NCBI GenBank assembly: GCA_964464755.1
Contig: CAYXGZ010000006.1
Span: forward strand, 1 to 64,000
DNA: 64,000 nucleotides
From: CAYXGZ01 sp964464755
GTDB lineage: Bacteria; Planctomycetota; MHYJ01; JACPRB01
Direction: 5' to 3'
Position numbers and translations under genes: made by a program. Shown here in pieces: positions 50,323-57,543 of the stretch. Positions within the stretch are counted from its first letter, which is position 1, and every line of letters starts with the position of its first letter. Under the pieces are notes generated by a model. The model did no database searches and was not told the DNA's origin. It saw nothing but the letters and a program-made list of their open reading frames with translations.

Positions 50323-51269
50323 ACGGCGTGGTGGAGCGGCGCGGCGCTCGCGATCGCCTCGGCCTCGGCGAGGATCGCGGTCGGCAGCGCCGGCAGCGCC
50401 GTGGTCTCCTCGAGCTGGACGGGCGCGGTCGCGCCGACGATGACGCTGGTCACCTCGGGACGGCGCAGGCACCAGGCGAGGGCGAGCTGGCCCGCGGTGC
50501 AGCCCGCGCGCGCGGCGAGGTCGACCCAGCGGCGCACGACGGCCTCGAAGTCCGGCTTGAGGTAGGCGAGGACGAAGCGGTTGTTCTTCTCGTCGGCGGC
50601 GCGGGATCCGGCGGGCCGGCCCGCGAGGTACTTCCCCGTGAGGACGCCCTGGGCGAGCGGGCTCCAGACGACGACGCCGAGGCCCTCGGCGGCGCAGGCG
50701 GCGAGCACGCCGTTCTCGATGTTGCGCTCGAAGACGTTGTAGGGCGGCTGGTCGACGACGGGCTTGTAGCGGCGGGCGGTGGCGCACGCGGCGCGGATCT
50801 GTTCCGGGGTCCAGCACGAGACGCCCCAGTGGTGGACGAGGCCGCGGGCGACGAGGTCCTCCATCGCGGTCACGGTCTCCTCGAGCGGGACCTCGGGGTC
50901 GTAGCGATGGCAGTAGTAGAGGTCGACGTACGGCGTCTTCAGGCGCTCGAGGGAGGCGGCGCAGGACTCGAGGACGTGCTTGCGGGAGAGGCCGCGGTCG
51001 TTGGGGCCGGGGCCGGTGGGCCAGTAGACCTTGGAGGCGAGGACGACGGAGGAGCGGCGGACGCCGTCGAGGGCGGCGCCGAGGGCGCGCTCGCAGGCGC
51101 CCTGCGCGTAGGCGTCGGCGGTGTCGAGGTGGTTGACGCCGAGGTCGAGCGCGCGGCGGACGACGGCGCGGGTGCGGTCCTCGTCGACGGCGCCGCCGTA
51201 GGTGAGCCAGCCGCCGAGGGAGACGCGGCTGATGCGGAGGCCGGTGCGGCCCAGGGCGCGATAGTCCAT
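50319..51269 (-). CDS. Aldo-keto reductase
   Basis: A 316-aa AKR barrel with catalytic D49, Y54, K80 and H121 (LDTADAY, LASKVYW, YYCHRYDPE), most like the YghZ/Kv-beta voltage-channel-subunit-like AKRs. It reduces aldehydes or ketones with NADPH. The ATG at 51269 is fixed by a -10-like TACAAT 8 nt upstream and the family start YRALGRTG. It forms an operon with the MBL gene, sharing ATGA. Confidence 0.88.
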   Translation of the reverse strand: MDYRALGRTGLRISRVSLGGWLTYGGAVDEDRTRAVVRRALDLGVNHLDTADAYAQGACERALGAALDGVRRSSVVLASKVYWPTGPGPNDRGLSRKHVLESCAASLERLKTPYVDLYYCHRYDPEVPLEETVTAMEDLVARGLVHHWGVSCWTPEQIRAACATARRYKPVVDQPPYNVFERNIENGVLAACAAEGLGVVVWSPLAQGVLTGKYLAGRPAGSRAADEKNNRFVLAYLKPDFEAVVRRWVDLAARAGCTAGQLALAWCLRRPEVTSVIVGATAPVQLEETTALPALPTAILAEAEAIASAAPLHHAV

Positions 51270-51277
51270 CGGCGGAG

Positions 51278-51283
51278 ATTGTA
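51278..51283 (-). promoter_or_regulatory. -10 element of the aldo-keto reductase gene
   Basis: TACAAT on the minus strand, ending 8 nt before the ATG, again predicting a leaderless mRNA. No clear -35 element; the expected place lies in the heptamer repeat. Confidence 0.45.
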
Positions 51284-51292
51284 GCGGAAGCT

Positions 51293-51376
51293 GCATGGGG
51301 CATGGAGCATTGGGATTGGAGGATTCCGGATGCCCGATGCCGGTACCCAGATGTCGCATGCCGGATGCCGGAGACG
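51293..51376. repeat. Degenerate heptamer tandem repeat, about 12 units
   Basis: Twelve consecutive 7-nt units in exact phase, starting GCATGGG, GCATGGA, GCATTGG, GATTGGA, GGATTCC, GGATGCC, CGATGCC, with consensus near GGATGCC. The period continues weakly to about 51397. It occupies the intergenic side of the RelA/SpoT island next to the reductase. Confidence 0.75.
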
Positions 51377-51511
51377 GGCTGTCGAGTGCTGGAAAGGTTA
51401 GGCACCAACGATCGGAGCCCACGGATCGGCTAGAACCTCCACCGGGCGACCTTGGATTCCAATACGCTCTGATGTCAAACAAAGGTACATTCTGGCGCAG
51501 GAGGAGGACTT

Positions 51512-52546
51512 GTGGCTTGGACTGAGCGCCGGTTCACCAAGGGAGAGATCGACAGGGCTGGGGACTTGTTCCGAATTGAGCAACCTCTTGAAGACGGATT
51601 GGTCAGAGCATACGAGGTTCTTGACAATTGGCGTTCAGCTCACAGCTTCCCCCTCAATGCGATGCAGATCTGGCTTCGGCGTAACGCACGGTCCGTAAGT
51701 AAGACTGCCCTGATCGCCCAGCGTCTCAAGCGCGTTGTCTCCATCGTTTTGAAGCTACGGCGCTTCCGTGACATGAAATTATCTCGGATGCATGATCTCG
51801 GGGGCTGTCGCGCCGTGATGACGAACGTTGACGAAGTCCGAAGGGTCGAGGCGCAATTCAAGAAGTCTGAGAGCAGACACGAACTCGCAAGATGCGACGA
51901 CTACATTTCGGCTCCTAAGGATGATGGCTACCGGAGCATCCACCTGGTGTACAAGTACAAGTCTCAACAAACGCCTGCCTATGACGACCAGCGTATTGAG
52001 ATTCAACTGCGATCTAAGCTCCAGCACGCATGGGCAACTGCGGTCGAAACTGCGGACACCTTCAATCGGGAGAACTTGAAGGGTGGCCAAGGGTCTGAGG
52101 ACTGGAAGCAGTTCTTCAGACTCGTGAGTGCGTCCTTTGCCGCATTGGAGGGCACGCCAACCGTTGCCAACACGCCGGGCGACCCTAAAGCTCTCAGGGC
52201 GGAAATCGGCGCGCTCGACTACAGCCTCGGAGCTAGTAGGGTGTTAAACGCATTCCGAGTGATGGACTACTACAAGGAGAAGCACGGGCAAGATGGAGAT
52301 AGGTTCTATCTGCTGGTGCTCGACTCTGAAACGAACCGAATTGAGGTCAAGAGATACCGCAAGGACGAGCAGAAGAAAGCGACCGCGGACTACCTAACTG
52401 AAGAACGTAGGATACGGGACAACCCCAAGGGCCAAGCGGTACTGGTGTCAGTAGACTCCTTGAGGTCTCTCAAGCGCGCCTATCCCAACTATTTCGGCGA
52501 CACTACGTTCTTCCTCCAGCAATTCAAGCGCGTCATGAACTACTAG
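51512..52546 (+). CDS. Solitary RelA/SpoT-domain (p)ppGpp synthetase-like protein
   Basis: A 344-aa protein with one synthetase domain (about 50-185): R71-x-K73-x3-S77-x3-K81, the ATP-binding pattern of small alarmone synthetases, D95 in HDLGGCRAV, G-loop Tyr Y140 in KDDGYRSIH and E163 in IEIQLRSK. There is no HD hydrolase. The C-terminal 160 residues are not recognised. Solitary synthetases include RelP/RelQ enzymes and toxSAS toxins such as FaRel and CapRel, some of which protect against phage. AGGAGGAGG lies before the GTG start. Base and codon use (many AT-ending codons) differ sharply from neighbours, so horizontal transfer is likely. No antitoxin-like gene overlaps it. Confidence 0.82.
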   Translation: MAWTERRFTKGEIDRAGDLFRIEQPLEDGLVRAYEVLDNWRSAHSFPLNAMQIWLRRNARSVSKTALIAQRLKRVVSIVLKLRRFRDMKLSRMHDLGGCRAVMTNVDEVRRVEAQFKKSESRHELARCDDYISAPKDDGYRSIHLVYKYKSQQTPAYDDQRIEIQLRSKLQHAWATAVETADTFNRENLKGGQGSEDWKQFFRLVSASFAALEGTPTVANTPGDPKALRAEIGALDYSLGASRVLNAFRVMDYYKEKHGQDGDRFYLLVLDSETNRIEVKRYRKDEQKKATADYLTEERRIRDNPKGQAVLVSVDSLRSLKRAYPNYFGDTTFFLQQFKRVMNY

Positions 52547-52570
52547 CTAGAAGCCGCTGATCGCACGCGC

Positions 52571-52930
52571 CTACTTCTTGACCTGCTGTATGGCGCGCTG
52601 GATCAAGGCTTCGATCTTCGGCTGAATGCGCTCGACCAGCGCAAACTGCGTCATGTATAGGCTGAAGACGATGTGATTCCCTTCCTCCGAGTCCATGTAC
52701 TTGAGTAGGGCATCCAGGTACTTGGGCCGGAACTTCTCTTCCATCACGTCGCCGTAGAGCTTGGCCAGTTCCATCGCTCCTTCGCGCGCGATTTGGCCGT
52801 GTTCGGCTTCATCGAGCTTTCCGACGAAAGCCGGAGTCGCCCGTAGCTTTGCGAACTGGCTCAACAACAAGTCTCGGTACATCTGCTCCATCCCGAGTTG
52901 CTGCATGAAGCTGGCCACGCGCGCATCCAT
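52571..52930 (-). CDS. Small DUF2059-like helical protein
   Basis: A 119-aa protein, all helical, with KYLDALLKYMDSEEGNHIVF, which recalls the FYxTPxGq core of DUF2059. No signal peptide is visible although many DUF2059 proteins have one. ATG 52930 follows GGGAGG by 5 nt; an in-frame TTG at 52945 lies before that site. Its lower GC matches the RelA/SpoT gene, with which it is convergent (24-nt gap), so both probably belong to the same island. Family assignment is tentative. Confidence 0.62.
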   Translation of the reverse strand: MDARVASFMQQLGMEQMYRDLLLSQFAKLRATPAFVGKLDEAEHGQIAREGAMELAKLYGDVMEEKFRPKYLDALLKYMDSEEGNHIVFSLYMTQFALVERIQPKIEALIQRAIQQVKK

Positions 52931-52951
52931 GTCATCCTCCCTCAAGGATCG

Positions 52952-53028
52952 TGGTACCCCCGGACGGGTTCGAACCGTCGGCCTGCGGTTTAGGAAACCG
53001 CCGCTCTATCCAATTGAGCTACGGGGGC
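52952..53028 (-). tRNA. tRNA-Arg (anticodon CCT)
   Basis: A complete 77-nt tRNA with encoded CCA: acceptor GCCCCCG/CGGGGGT, D arm AGCTCAATTGGATAGAGC, anticodon stem GCGGT/ACCGC with loop TTCCTAA (anticodon CCT, reading AGG), and T-loop TTCGAAC. It flanks the low-GC island, whose genes lie just past its 3' end, as expected for a tRNA integration site. Confidence 0.95.
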
Positions 53029-53037
53029 GCGACGGCG

Positions 53038-53043
53038 ATTATA
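53038..53043 (-). promoter_or_regulatory. -10 element of tRNA-Arg
   Basis: A perfect TATAAT on the minus strand, ending 9 nt before the tRNA 5' end. The -35 region is not clear. Confidence 0.6.
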
Positions 53044-53075
53044 CGAGGGCGTCACGAATCGCCGCTCCACTTCGG

Positions 53076-53099
53076 GCTAATTGCTAACTGCTGATTGCT
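53076..53099. repeat. Short heptamer repeat
   Basis: GCTAATT GCTAACT GCTGATT GCT: three and a half 7-nt units, in the gap between tRNA-Arg and the MetAP-like gene. It has the same period as the array at 51293-51376 but a different unit. Confidence 0.55.
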
Positions 53100-53121
53100 T
53101 CCCTGCTCTTCCCGCTCGCTG

Positions 53122-53871
53122 CTACCCGGCCGCGCACAGCACTTCCGGCGGCTCGCCCACGGCCACGATCGCGCCCAGGTGGACGCTGCGCACCCCCGGC
53201 TCCGCGCTCACCGTCAGGCCGCCCGCCGCCGGCTTCAGCCGCGTCGGCCGGTTCGTCGCCAGCACCTGCAGCGCCAGCACCTCGCCCGCCTGCAGCGCGT
53301 AGCGGCCCGCCAGCCGCGCCTCCACGTAGCACGGGATCCTCGGCTCCTCGTGCATCCGCCGGCCGATGCCGTGCCCGCAGTACTGCCGCACCGGTTCCGC
53401 CCCCTCCGCCTTCAGCACCCGCTCGATGCGCTCCGACAGCACCGACACGTCCGCCCCCGGCCGCGCCGCGTCCACCGCGTCCTTCAGCGCCTTCCCCGCC
53501 GTCGACACGAGCACCGCCGCCTCGCCCGGCAGCGTCCCGACCCCGTACGTGTGCGCCCAGTACGCGAAGTGCCCTTCGTCCGTGATCCCCAGCTGCAGCT
53601 TCAGCACGTCGCCCTCGGCCAGCGGGCGCGGCCCGGGCACGCCGTCGATCACCTCCTCGTTCACGGACGTGGTGATCGTCGCCGGGTAGCCCCGGTAGCC
53701 CTTGAAGGAGGACCGCACCCCGTAGGTCTCGACCAGGTCCGCCGCCAGCCGGTCCAGCGACGCGGTCGTCGCGCCCGGCTTCACGGCCCGCGCCAGGTCC
53801 CGCGCGATCTCGCGCAGCACCCAGGCCAGGTCCCGCATCCCGTCGAGCTCCTCCGGCGCGTAGACCGCCAT
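53122..53871 (-). CDS. Methionine-aminopeptidase-like pseudoenzyme (M24 fold)
   Basis: A 249-aa protein that aligns along its length with MetAP type I: TTSVNEEVIDGVPG, YCGHGIGRRMHEEP and a late PPEVLC. Of the five E. coli metal ligands, D97 becomes Q (KLQLG), D108 becomes Y (FAYWAH), E204 becomes Q (LALQVL) and E235 becomes L; only H171 remains. Aminopeptidase activity is therefore unlikely. M24-fold proteins without activity (PA2G4, Spt16) bind proteins or nucleic acid. It starts just after the PilZ gene stop (4-nt gap). Confidence 0.82.
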   Translation of the reverse strand: MAVYAPEELDGMRDLAWVLREIARDLARAVKPGATTASLDRLAADLVETYGVRSSFKGYRGYPATITTSVNEEVIDGVPGPRPLAEGDVLKLQLGITDEGHFAYWAHTYGVGTLPGEAAVLVSTAGKALKDAVDAARPGADVSVLSERIERVLKAEGAEPVRQYCGHGIGRRMHEEPRIPCYVEARLAGRYALQAGEVLALQVLATNRPTRLKPAAGGLTVSAEPGVRSVHLGAIVAVGEPPEVLCAAG

Positions 53872-53875
53872 GGGA

Positions 53876-54715
53876 TCAGCGCCGGCCCTGGCGGTACTTC
53901 GCCTGGTAGGACGTGAACCAGCTCGTCATGTACTCGAGCAGCTTCCGCTGCGCCGGGCTCAGCGCCCCGAAGACGATCCCGGTCGGGTGCCCCGTCGCGC
54001 CCGCGGCGGGCTCCTTCGACCACACGACCTGCCCCCCGGCCTCCAGCGTGTCGGCGAACTTCGTCAGGTGCAGGGTGAACTTCACGGCCGTCCCCACCGC
54101 GAGCTTCTCCGTCGCCAGCACCTGCGCGCCCTCGGCGTTCAGGCTGCTCACCGAGGCCAGGAGGTTGCGCGACCGGCCGATCCCCATGAAGCCCGACTTC
54201 GTCAGCGTCGCCGTGTAGTCGTGGACCGCGAAGTGCTCCTCGGGGGCCGCGGCCTCCCAGGGCGGCGCCGCCGTCGGCGCGGGCCGCGCCCGGTCCGACG
54301 GGTAGCGGTCCCGCACCGGCTCCGCCTTCCCCTGCGCCCCGCCCGCGAGGAACTTGTCGCGCTTGCCGATCGCCGTGAAGATCTCGTCCCACTTCACCCC
54401 GATCGTGATGCGCTGCTCGCCCTCCACCGTCGCCGTCTCCACCCAGCGCACGACGCCCCGCGCGTGGAAGAGGTCGTTCGTCGCCGTCTCGCGGATCTCC
54501 ACCGTCAGGACCGTCCCCTTCTCGACCGCCTCGATGACGCCGAGCCGGGCCCCGCCCGAGCTCACGTCGAGCACCGCGATCGCCAGGTTGCGCCGGCCCC
54601 GGATGCTCCGCCCCTCCTCGACCCGGTAGCAGGAGACCGTGAACCCCTCCGGCGTGCGCCGGTCGTGGCGCCGCGCGCTGCGGCCCGACGACGAGGGGGT
54701 GCGGTCCGTGGGCAT
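53876..54715 (-). CDS. Double PilZ-domain protein
   Basis: A 279-aa protein with a PilZ domain at about 14-120: RRHDRR (RxxxR-type c-di-GMP motif) and DVSSGGARLG. A second, more diverged PilZ-like domain at about 160-270 has HDYTATLTK and SSLNAEGAQVL but lacks the first Arg motif. The middle is Pro/Ala-rich. It probably binds c-di-GMP through the first domain. TAGAAT, followed by GGAGGC, lies close to the ATG. It precedes the MetAP-like gene. Confidence 0.82.
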   Translation of the reverse strand: MPTDRTPSSSGRSARRHDRRTPEGFTVSCYRVEEGRSIRGRRNLAIAVLDVSSGGARLGVIEAVEKGTVLTVEIRETATNDLFHARGVVRWVETATVEGEQRITIGVKWDEIFTAIGKRDKFLAGGAQGKAEPVRDRYPSDRARPAPTAAPPWEAAAPEEHFAVHDYTATLTKSGFMGIGRSRNLLASVSSLNAEGAQVLATEKLAVGTAVKFTLHLTKFADTLEAGGQVVWSKEPAAGATGHPTGIVFGALSPAQRKLLEYMTSWFTSYQAKYRQGRR

Positions 54716-54791
54716 GCCTCCATTCTAGCGATTTCGGGGAACCTGCGGCGCGGGCCCGCGTCCAAGCGGGCGTACCCTCAAGGAGGCCGCC

Positions 54792-56981
54792 ATGAAGCGC
54801 CGCTGGACCACCCCCGTGCTCGCCGCGTACCTCGTCCTCTACTCCGCCGCGATCGCGCTGGCGTGCCGCGTCGTCATCGACGAGGACCGTTTCCAGCAGC
54901 GCCCCGAGCGCGTGCAGGCGATCGTCCACAAGTCCTTCCGCGTCGCCGCGACGGTGAGGGACCAGGTCGCCGACGTCGTCGTGAAGCCCGTCTTCCACAA
55001 CCCGAACCCCTACGTCGTCGAGGGGACCTACTTCCTCTCGATCCCCGCGGGCGCCCAGGTCCGCGACTTCAAGATGAAGGTCGGCGACAAGGTCATGGAG
55101 GCCGAGCTCCTCGACTCGACCAAGGCCCGGCAGATCTACGAGTCGATCGTCCGCCGCCAGCGCGACCCCGCGCTCCTCGAGCTCGTCGGCACCCAGATGC
55201 TCAAGTGCTCGATCTTCCCCATCCAGCCGCGCTCCGACATCGAGGTCACCGTCGGCTACACCACGCTTCTGGCCAACGAGGGCGGGCTGCTCTCGCTCGA
55301 TGTCCCCTTCTCCAACCAGTTCGGCGGCAACTACCCGGTCCCGGACATTTCCGTGGCCGTGGACATCGAGTCGAAGGCGGGCCTGAAGAACCTGTACTCG
55401 CCCACGCACGCCGTGGACATCCGCAGGAAGGACGACCACAAGGCGATCCTCTCCTGGGAGGCCCGCAACTACGACGTCCGCAAGTCCTTCAAGGTCTTCT
55501 GGCAGGTGAACGCCGACGAGGTCGGCTGTTCCATGCTCACGTACCGCACGGGCGCCGAGGACGGCTACTTCCTCATGCTGGCGCAGCCGAAGGTCCAGGT
55601 CGAGGGCGCGAAGGTCCTGCCGAAGGACGTCGTGTTCGTCTTCGACCGCTCCGGCTCGATGGCGGGCGAGAAGATGGCCCAGGGCAAGGAGGCGCTCAGC
55701 TTCTTCATCAACTCGCTGAACGACGGCGACCGCTTCAACATCGTGGACTTCTCCAGCGAGGCGTCGGCCCTCTCGGAGGGCCTCGTCGCCGCGACGAAGG
55801 AGGAGCGGGCCCGGGCGCTGAAGTACGTCGAGGCGATGAAGGCCGCGGGCGGGACGAACATCTCCGAGGCGCTCGAGAAGGGCCTCGCCCTGCTCGGCGA
55901 CGACCCCGCGCGGATCCCGATGGTTCTCTTCGCGACCGACGGCCTGCCGACGGTCGGCGAGCAGCGGATGGAGAAGATCGTCGAGACGGCGCAGGCCAAG
56001 TCGGGCCGCGCGCGCGTCTTCGTCTTCGGCGTCGGGAACGACGTGAACACGCAGTTCCTCGACCGGCTCGCGGAGCAGTGCCGCGGGGCCCGGGACTACG
56101 TCGCGCCCGAGGAGAAGATCGAGGCCAAGGTCGGCGCGCTGTTCGAGAAGGTCTCCAACCCGGTCCTGGCCGACGTGGCCGTGGAGCTCGGGGGCGTGAA
56201 GGTGAAGGACGTCTACCCGAAGCGGATGCCGGACCTCTTCAAGGGCCAGCAGGTCGTCGTCTTCGGCCGCTACGAGGGCGGCGGGGCCGCTGGCCTCAAG
56301 CTCTCCGGCTCGGCGGGCGGCGAGAAGAAGGAGTTCCGCTACGACGTGCACCTCGCGGCCGCCGATCCGAAGAACGACTTCATCCCGCGGCTCTGGGCCG
56401 CGCGCAAGGTCGCGTTCCTCGTCGACTCGATCCGCATGGGCGGCGCCGCGAGCAAGGAGGTGATCGACGAGATCATCGCCCTCGGCAAGAAGCACGGCAT
56501 CGTGACGCCCTACACGTCCTTCCTGATCACGGAGGAGGACGGGGCGCCCGGCGAGATGGGCCTGCGCGCCGAAGAGAAGCTGCGGCGGCTGGCGGACGAC
56601 GCCGCGAAGTCGGGCGGCCGGCACGGCGCGCCCGCGGCGCCGGCGGCCCGCGGGGCCAGCGGCGACCTGAAGGGCGACCGGGACGCCGAGAACGCGGAAG
56701 GCGCCGAGCGGGGCCTTTCCGGCGCCACGAAGTCCGAGGGCGGCGGCCGGCAGGCGAAGATGGTGGGCACGAAGACCTTCATCCTGCGCGAGGGCGTCTG
56801 GACGGATCTCACCTACGACCCCGCGATGAAGGACAAGATCGTGAAGGTCGAGTTCATGTCCGAGGAGTACCTGAAGCTGGCGGCCGCCGACGCCGACCTG
56901 GCCAAGTGGCTGGGCGCGGGCGAGCGGGTGCTGGTTGTCCTGGCGGACAAGGTGCTCGAGGTCGTCGTGACGGCGAAGTGA
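54792..56981 (+). CDS. VIT/von Willebrand A domain secreted protein
   Basis: A 729-aa protein with an N-terminal hydrophobic signal. A VIT domain (about 25-165, with IVHKSFRVAATVRDQ) is followed by a VWA domain (about 278-460) with MIDAS motif D285-R-S287-G-S289 and downstream ATDGLPT. The C-terminal region (about 560-729) has a low-complexity linker. Inter-alpha-trypsin-inhibitor-like VIT/VWA proteins bind proteins in a metal-dependent way. AAGGAGG precedes the ATG. Ends at a strong terminator. Confidence 0.88.
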   Translation: MKRRWTTPVLAAYLVLYSAAIALACRVVIDEDRFQQRPERVQAIVHKSFRVAATVRDQVADVVVKPVFHNPNPYVVEGTYFLSIPAGAQVRDFKMKVGDKVMEAELLDSTKARQIYESIVRRQRDPALLELVGTQMLKCSIFPIQPRSDIEVTVGYTTLLANEGGLLSLDVPFSNQFGGNYPVPDISVAVDIESKAGLKNLYSPTHAVDIRRKDDHKAILSWEARNYDVRKSFKVFWQVNADEVGCSMLTYRTGAEDGYFLMLAQPKVQVEGAKVLPKDVVFVFDRSGSMAGEKMAQGKEALSFFINSLNDGDRFNIVDFSSEASALSEGLVAATKEERARALKYVEAMKAAGGTNISEALEKGLALLGDDPARIPMVLFATDGLPTVGEQRMEKIVETAQAKSGRARVFVFGVGNDVNTQFLDRLAEQCRGARDYVAPEEKIEAKVGALFEKVSNPVLADVAVELGGVKVKDVYPKRMPDLFKGQQVVVFGRYEGGGAAGLKLSGSAGGEKKEFRYDVHLAAADPKNDFIPRLWAARKVAFLVDSIRMGGAASKEVIDEIIALGKKHGIVTPYTSFLITEEDGAPGEMGLRAEEKLRRLADDAAKSGGRHGAPAAPAARGASGDLKGDRDAENAEGAERGLSGATKSEGGGRQAKMVGTKTFILREGVWTDLTYDPAMKDKIVKVEFMSEEYLKLAAADADLAKWLGAGERVLVVLADKVLEVVVTAK

Positions 56982-56998
56982 CCCGACCGCGATTCCGG

Positions 56999-57034
56999 GG
57001 GGCCCGTCCCGAAGGGGATGGGCCCCTTCCTTTT
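56999..57034 (+). terminator. Intrinsic terminator after the VIT/VWA gene
   Basis: A 12-bp stem (GGGGCCCGTCCC, 56999-57010, with 57015-57026; one G-U pair), GAAG loop, then TTCCTTTT. Confidence 0.8.
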
Positions 57035-57051
57035 CCCCGCGGGGGTTCTTC

Positions 57052-57079
57052 TTGTGCCCCCCGGCCCGACCGCTATAAT
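57052..57079 (+). promoter_or_regulatory. Promoter of yajC-secDF
   Basis: TTGTGC (57052-57057), a 16-nt spacer and a perfect TATAAT (57074-57079). A leader of about 30 nt with GGAG precedes the GTG start. Confidence 0.6.
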
Positions 57080-57116
57080 ACCGAACCGAATTTCCCCGTT
57101 TCCGGACGGAGTTTCC

Positions 57117-57509
57117 GTGATCGATCACCGACTGTTCCTGCTGCTCCAGGACGCGGCCAAGCCGGCCGCCGACGCGGGCGCCCCCGCGGCCCCGCAGGCC
57201 GCCCCGCCGATCTGGATGCAGATCGTCCCCTTCGTGCTCCTCTTCGCCATCTTCTGGTTCCTGATGATCCGCCCCCAGCGGAAGCAGGAGAAGGAGCGCC
57301 AGGCGATGCTCTCCGCCATCAAGGAGAACGACCACGTCCTGACCCAGGGCGGCATCTACGGCGTCGTCGCCTCCGTGAAGGACAACGAGGTCGTGCTCAA
57401 GGTCGACGAGAAGACCGGGACGCGGATCCGCGTCACCCGGCAGGCCGTCGTCTCCGTCGAGAAGGTCTCGGCGGGCGAGGGCGCGCGGGCGGAGGCCCTT
57501 CCCAAGTAG
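57117..57509 (+). CDS. yajC: Preprotein translocase subunit YajC
   Basis: A 130-aa protein: a Pro/Ala-rich N-terminus, one membrane helix (about 38-58, FVLLFAIFWFLMIRPQRKQ) and the conserved cytosolic domain (DHVLTQGGIYGVV, GTRIRVTRQAV). It is an accessory of the Sec holotranslocon. GTG 57117 was chosen from GGAG 6 nt upstream and the family start. Followed by secDF 34 nt later, the classical order. Confidence 0.9.
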   Translation: MIDHRLFLLLQDAAKPAADAGAPAAPQAAPPIWMQIVPFVLLFAIFWFLMIRPQRKQEKERQAMLSAIKENDHVLTQGGIYGVVASVKDNEVVLKVDEKTGTRIRVTRQAVVSVEKVSAGEGARAEALPK

Positions 57510-57543
57510 CCCCGGACATCCCCGACATTTCAAAGACGGAGCC

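Noticed and set aside
51342..51348. GGTACCC, identical to part of the tRNA-Arg 3' end, as a possible attachment-site copy for the island
   Set aside because: Seven matching bases inside a degenerate repeat are expected by chance; no longer duplication of the tRNA 3' end was found.
51293..51376. CRISPR array
   Set aside because: Units are 7 nt and contiguous, without spacers, and no cas genes are present.
51395..51530. An antitoxin gene upstream of the RelA/SpoT protein
   Set aside because: No open frame with a ribosome binding site was found directly upstream; the short frame across the heptamer array is repeat translation.
53122..53871. Functional methionine aminopeptidase (map)
   Set aside because: Four of five metal ligands are replaced; only the fold-level similarity remains.
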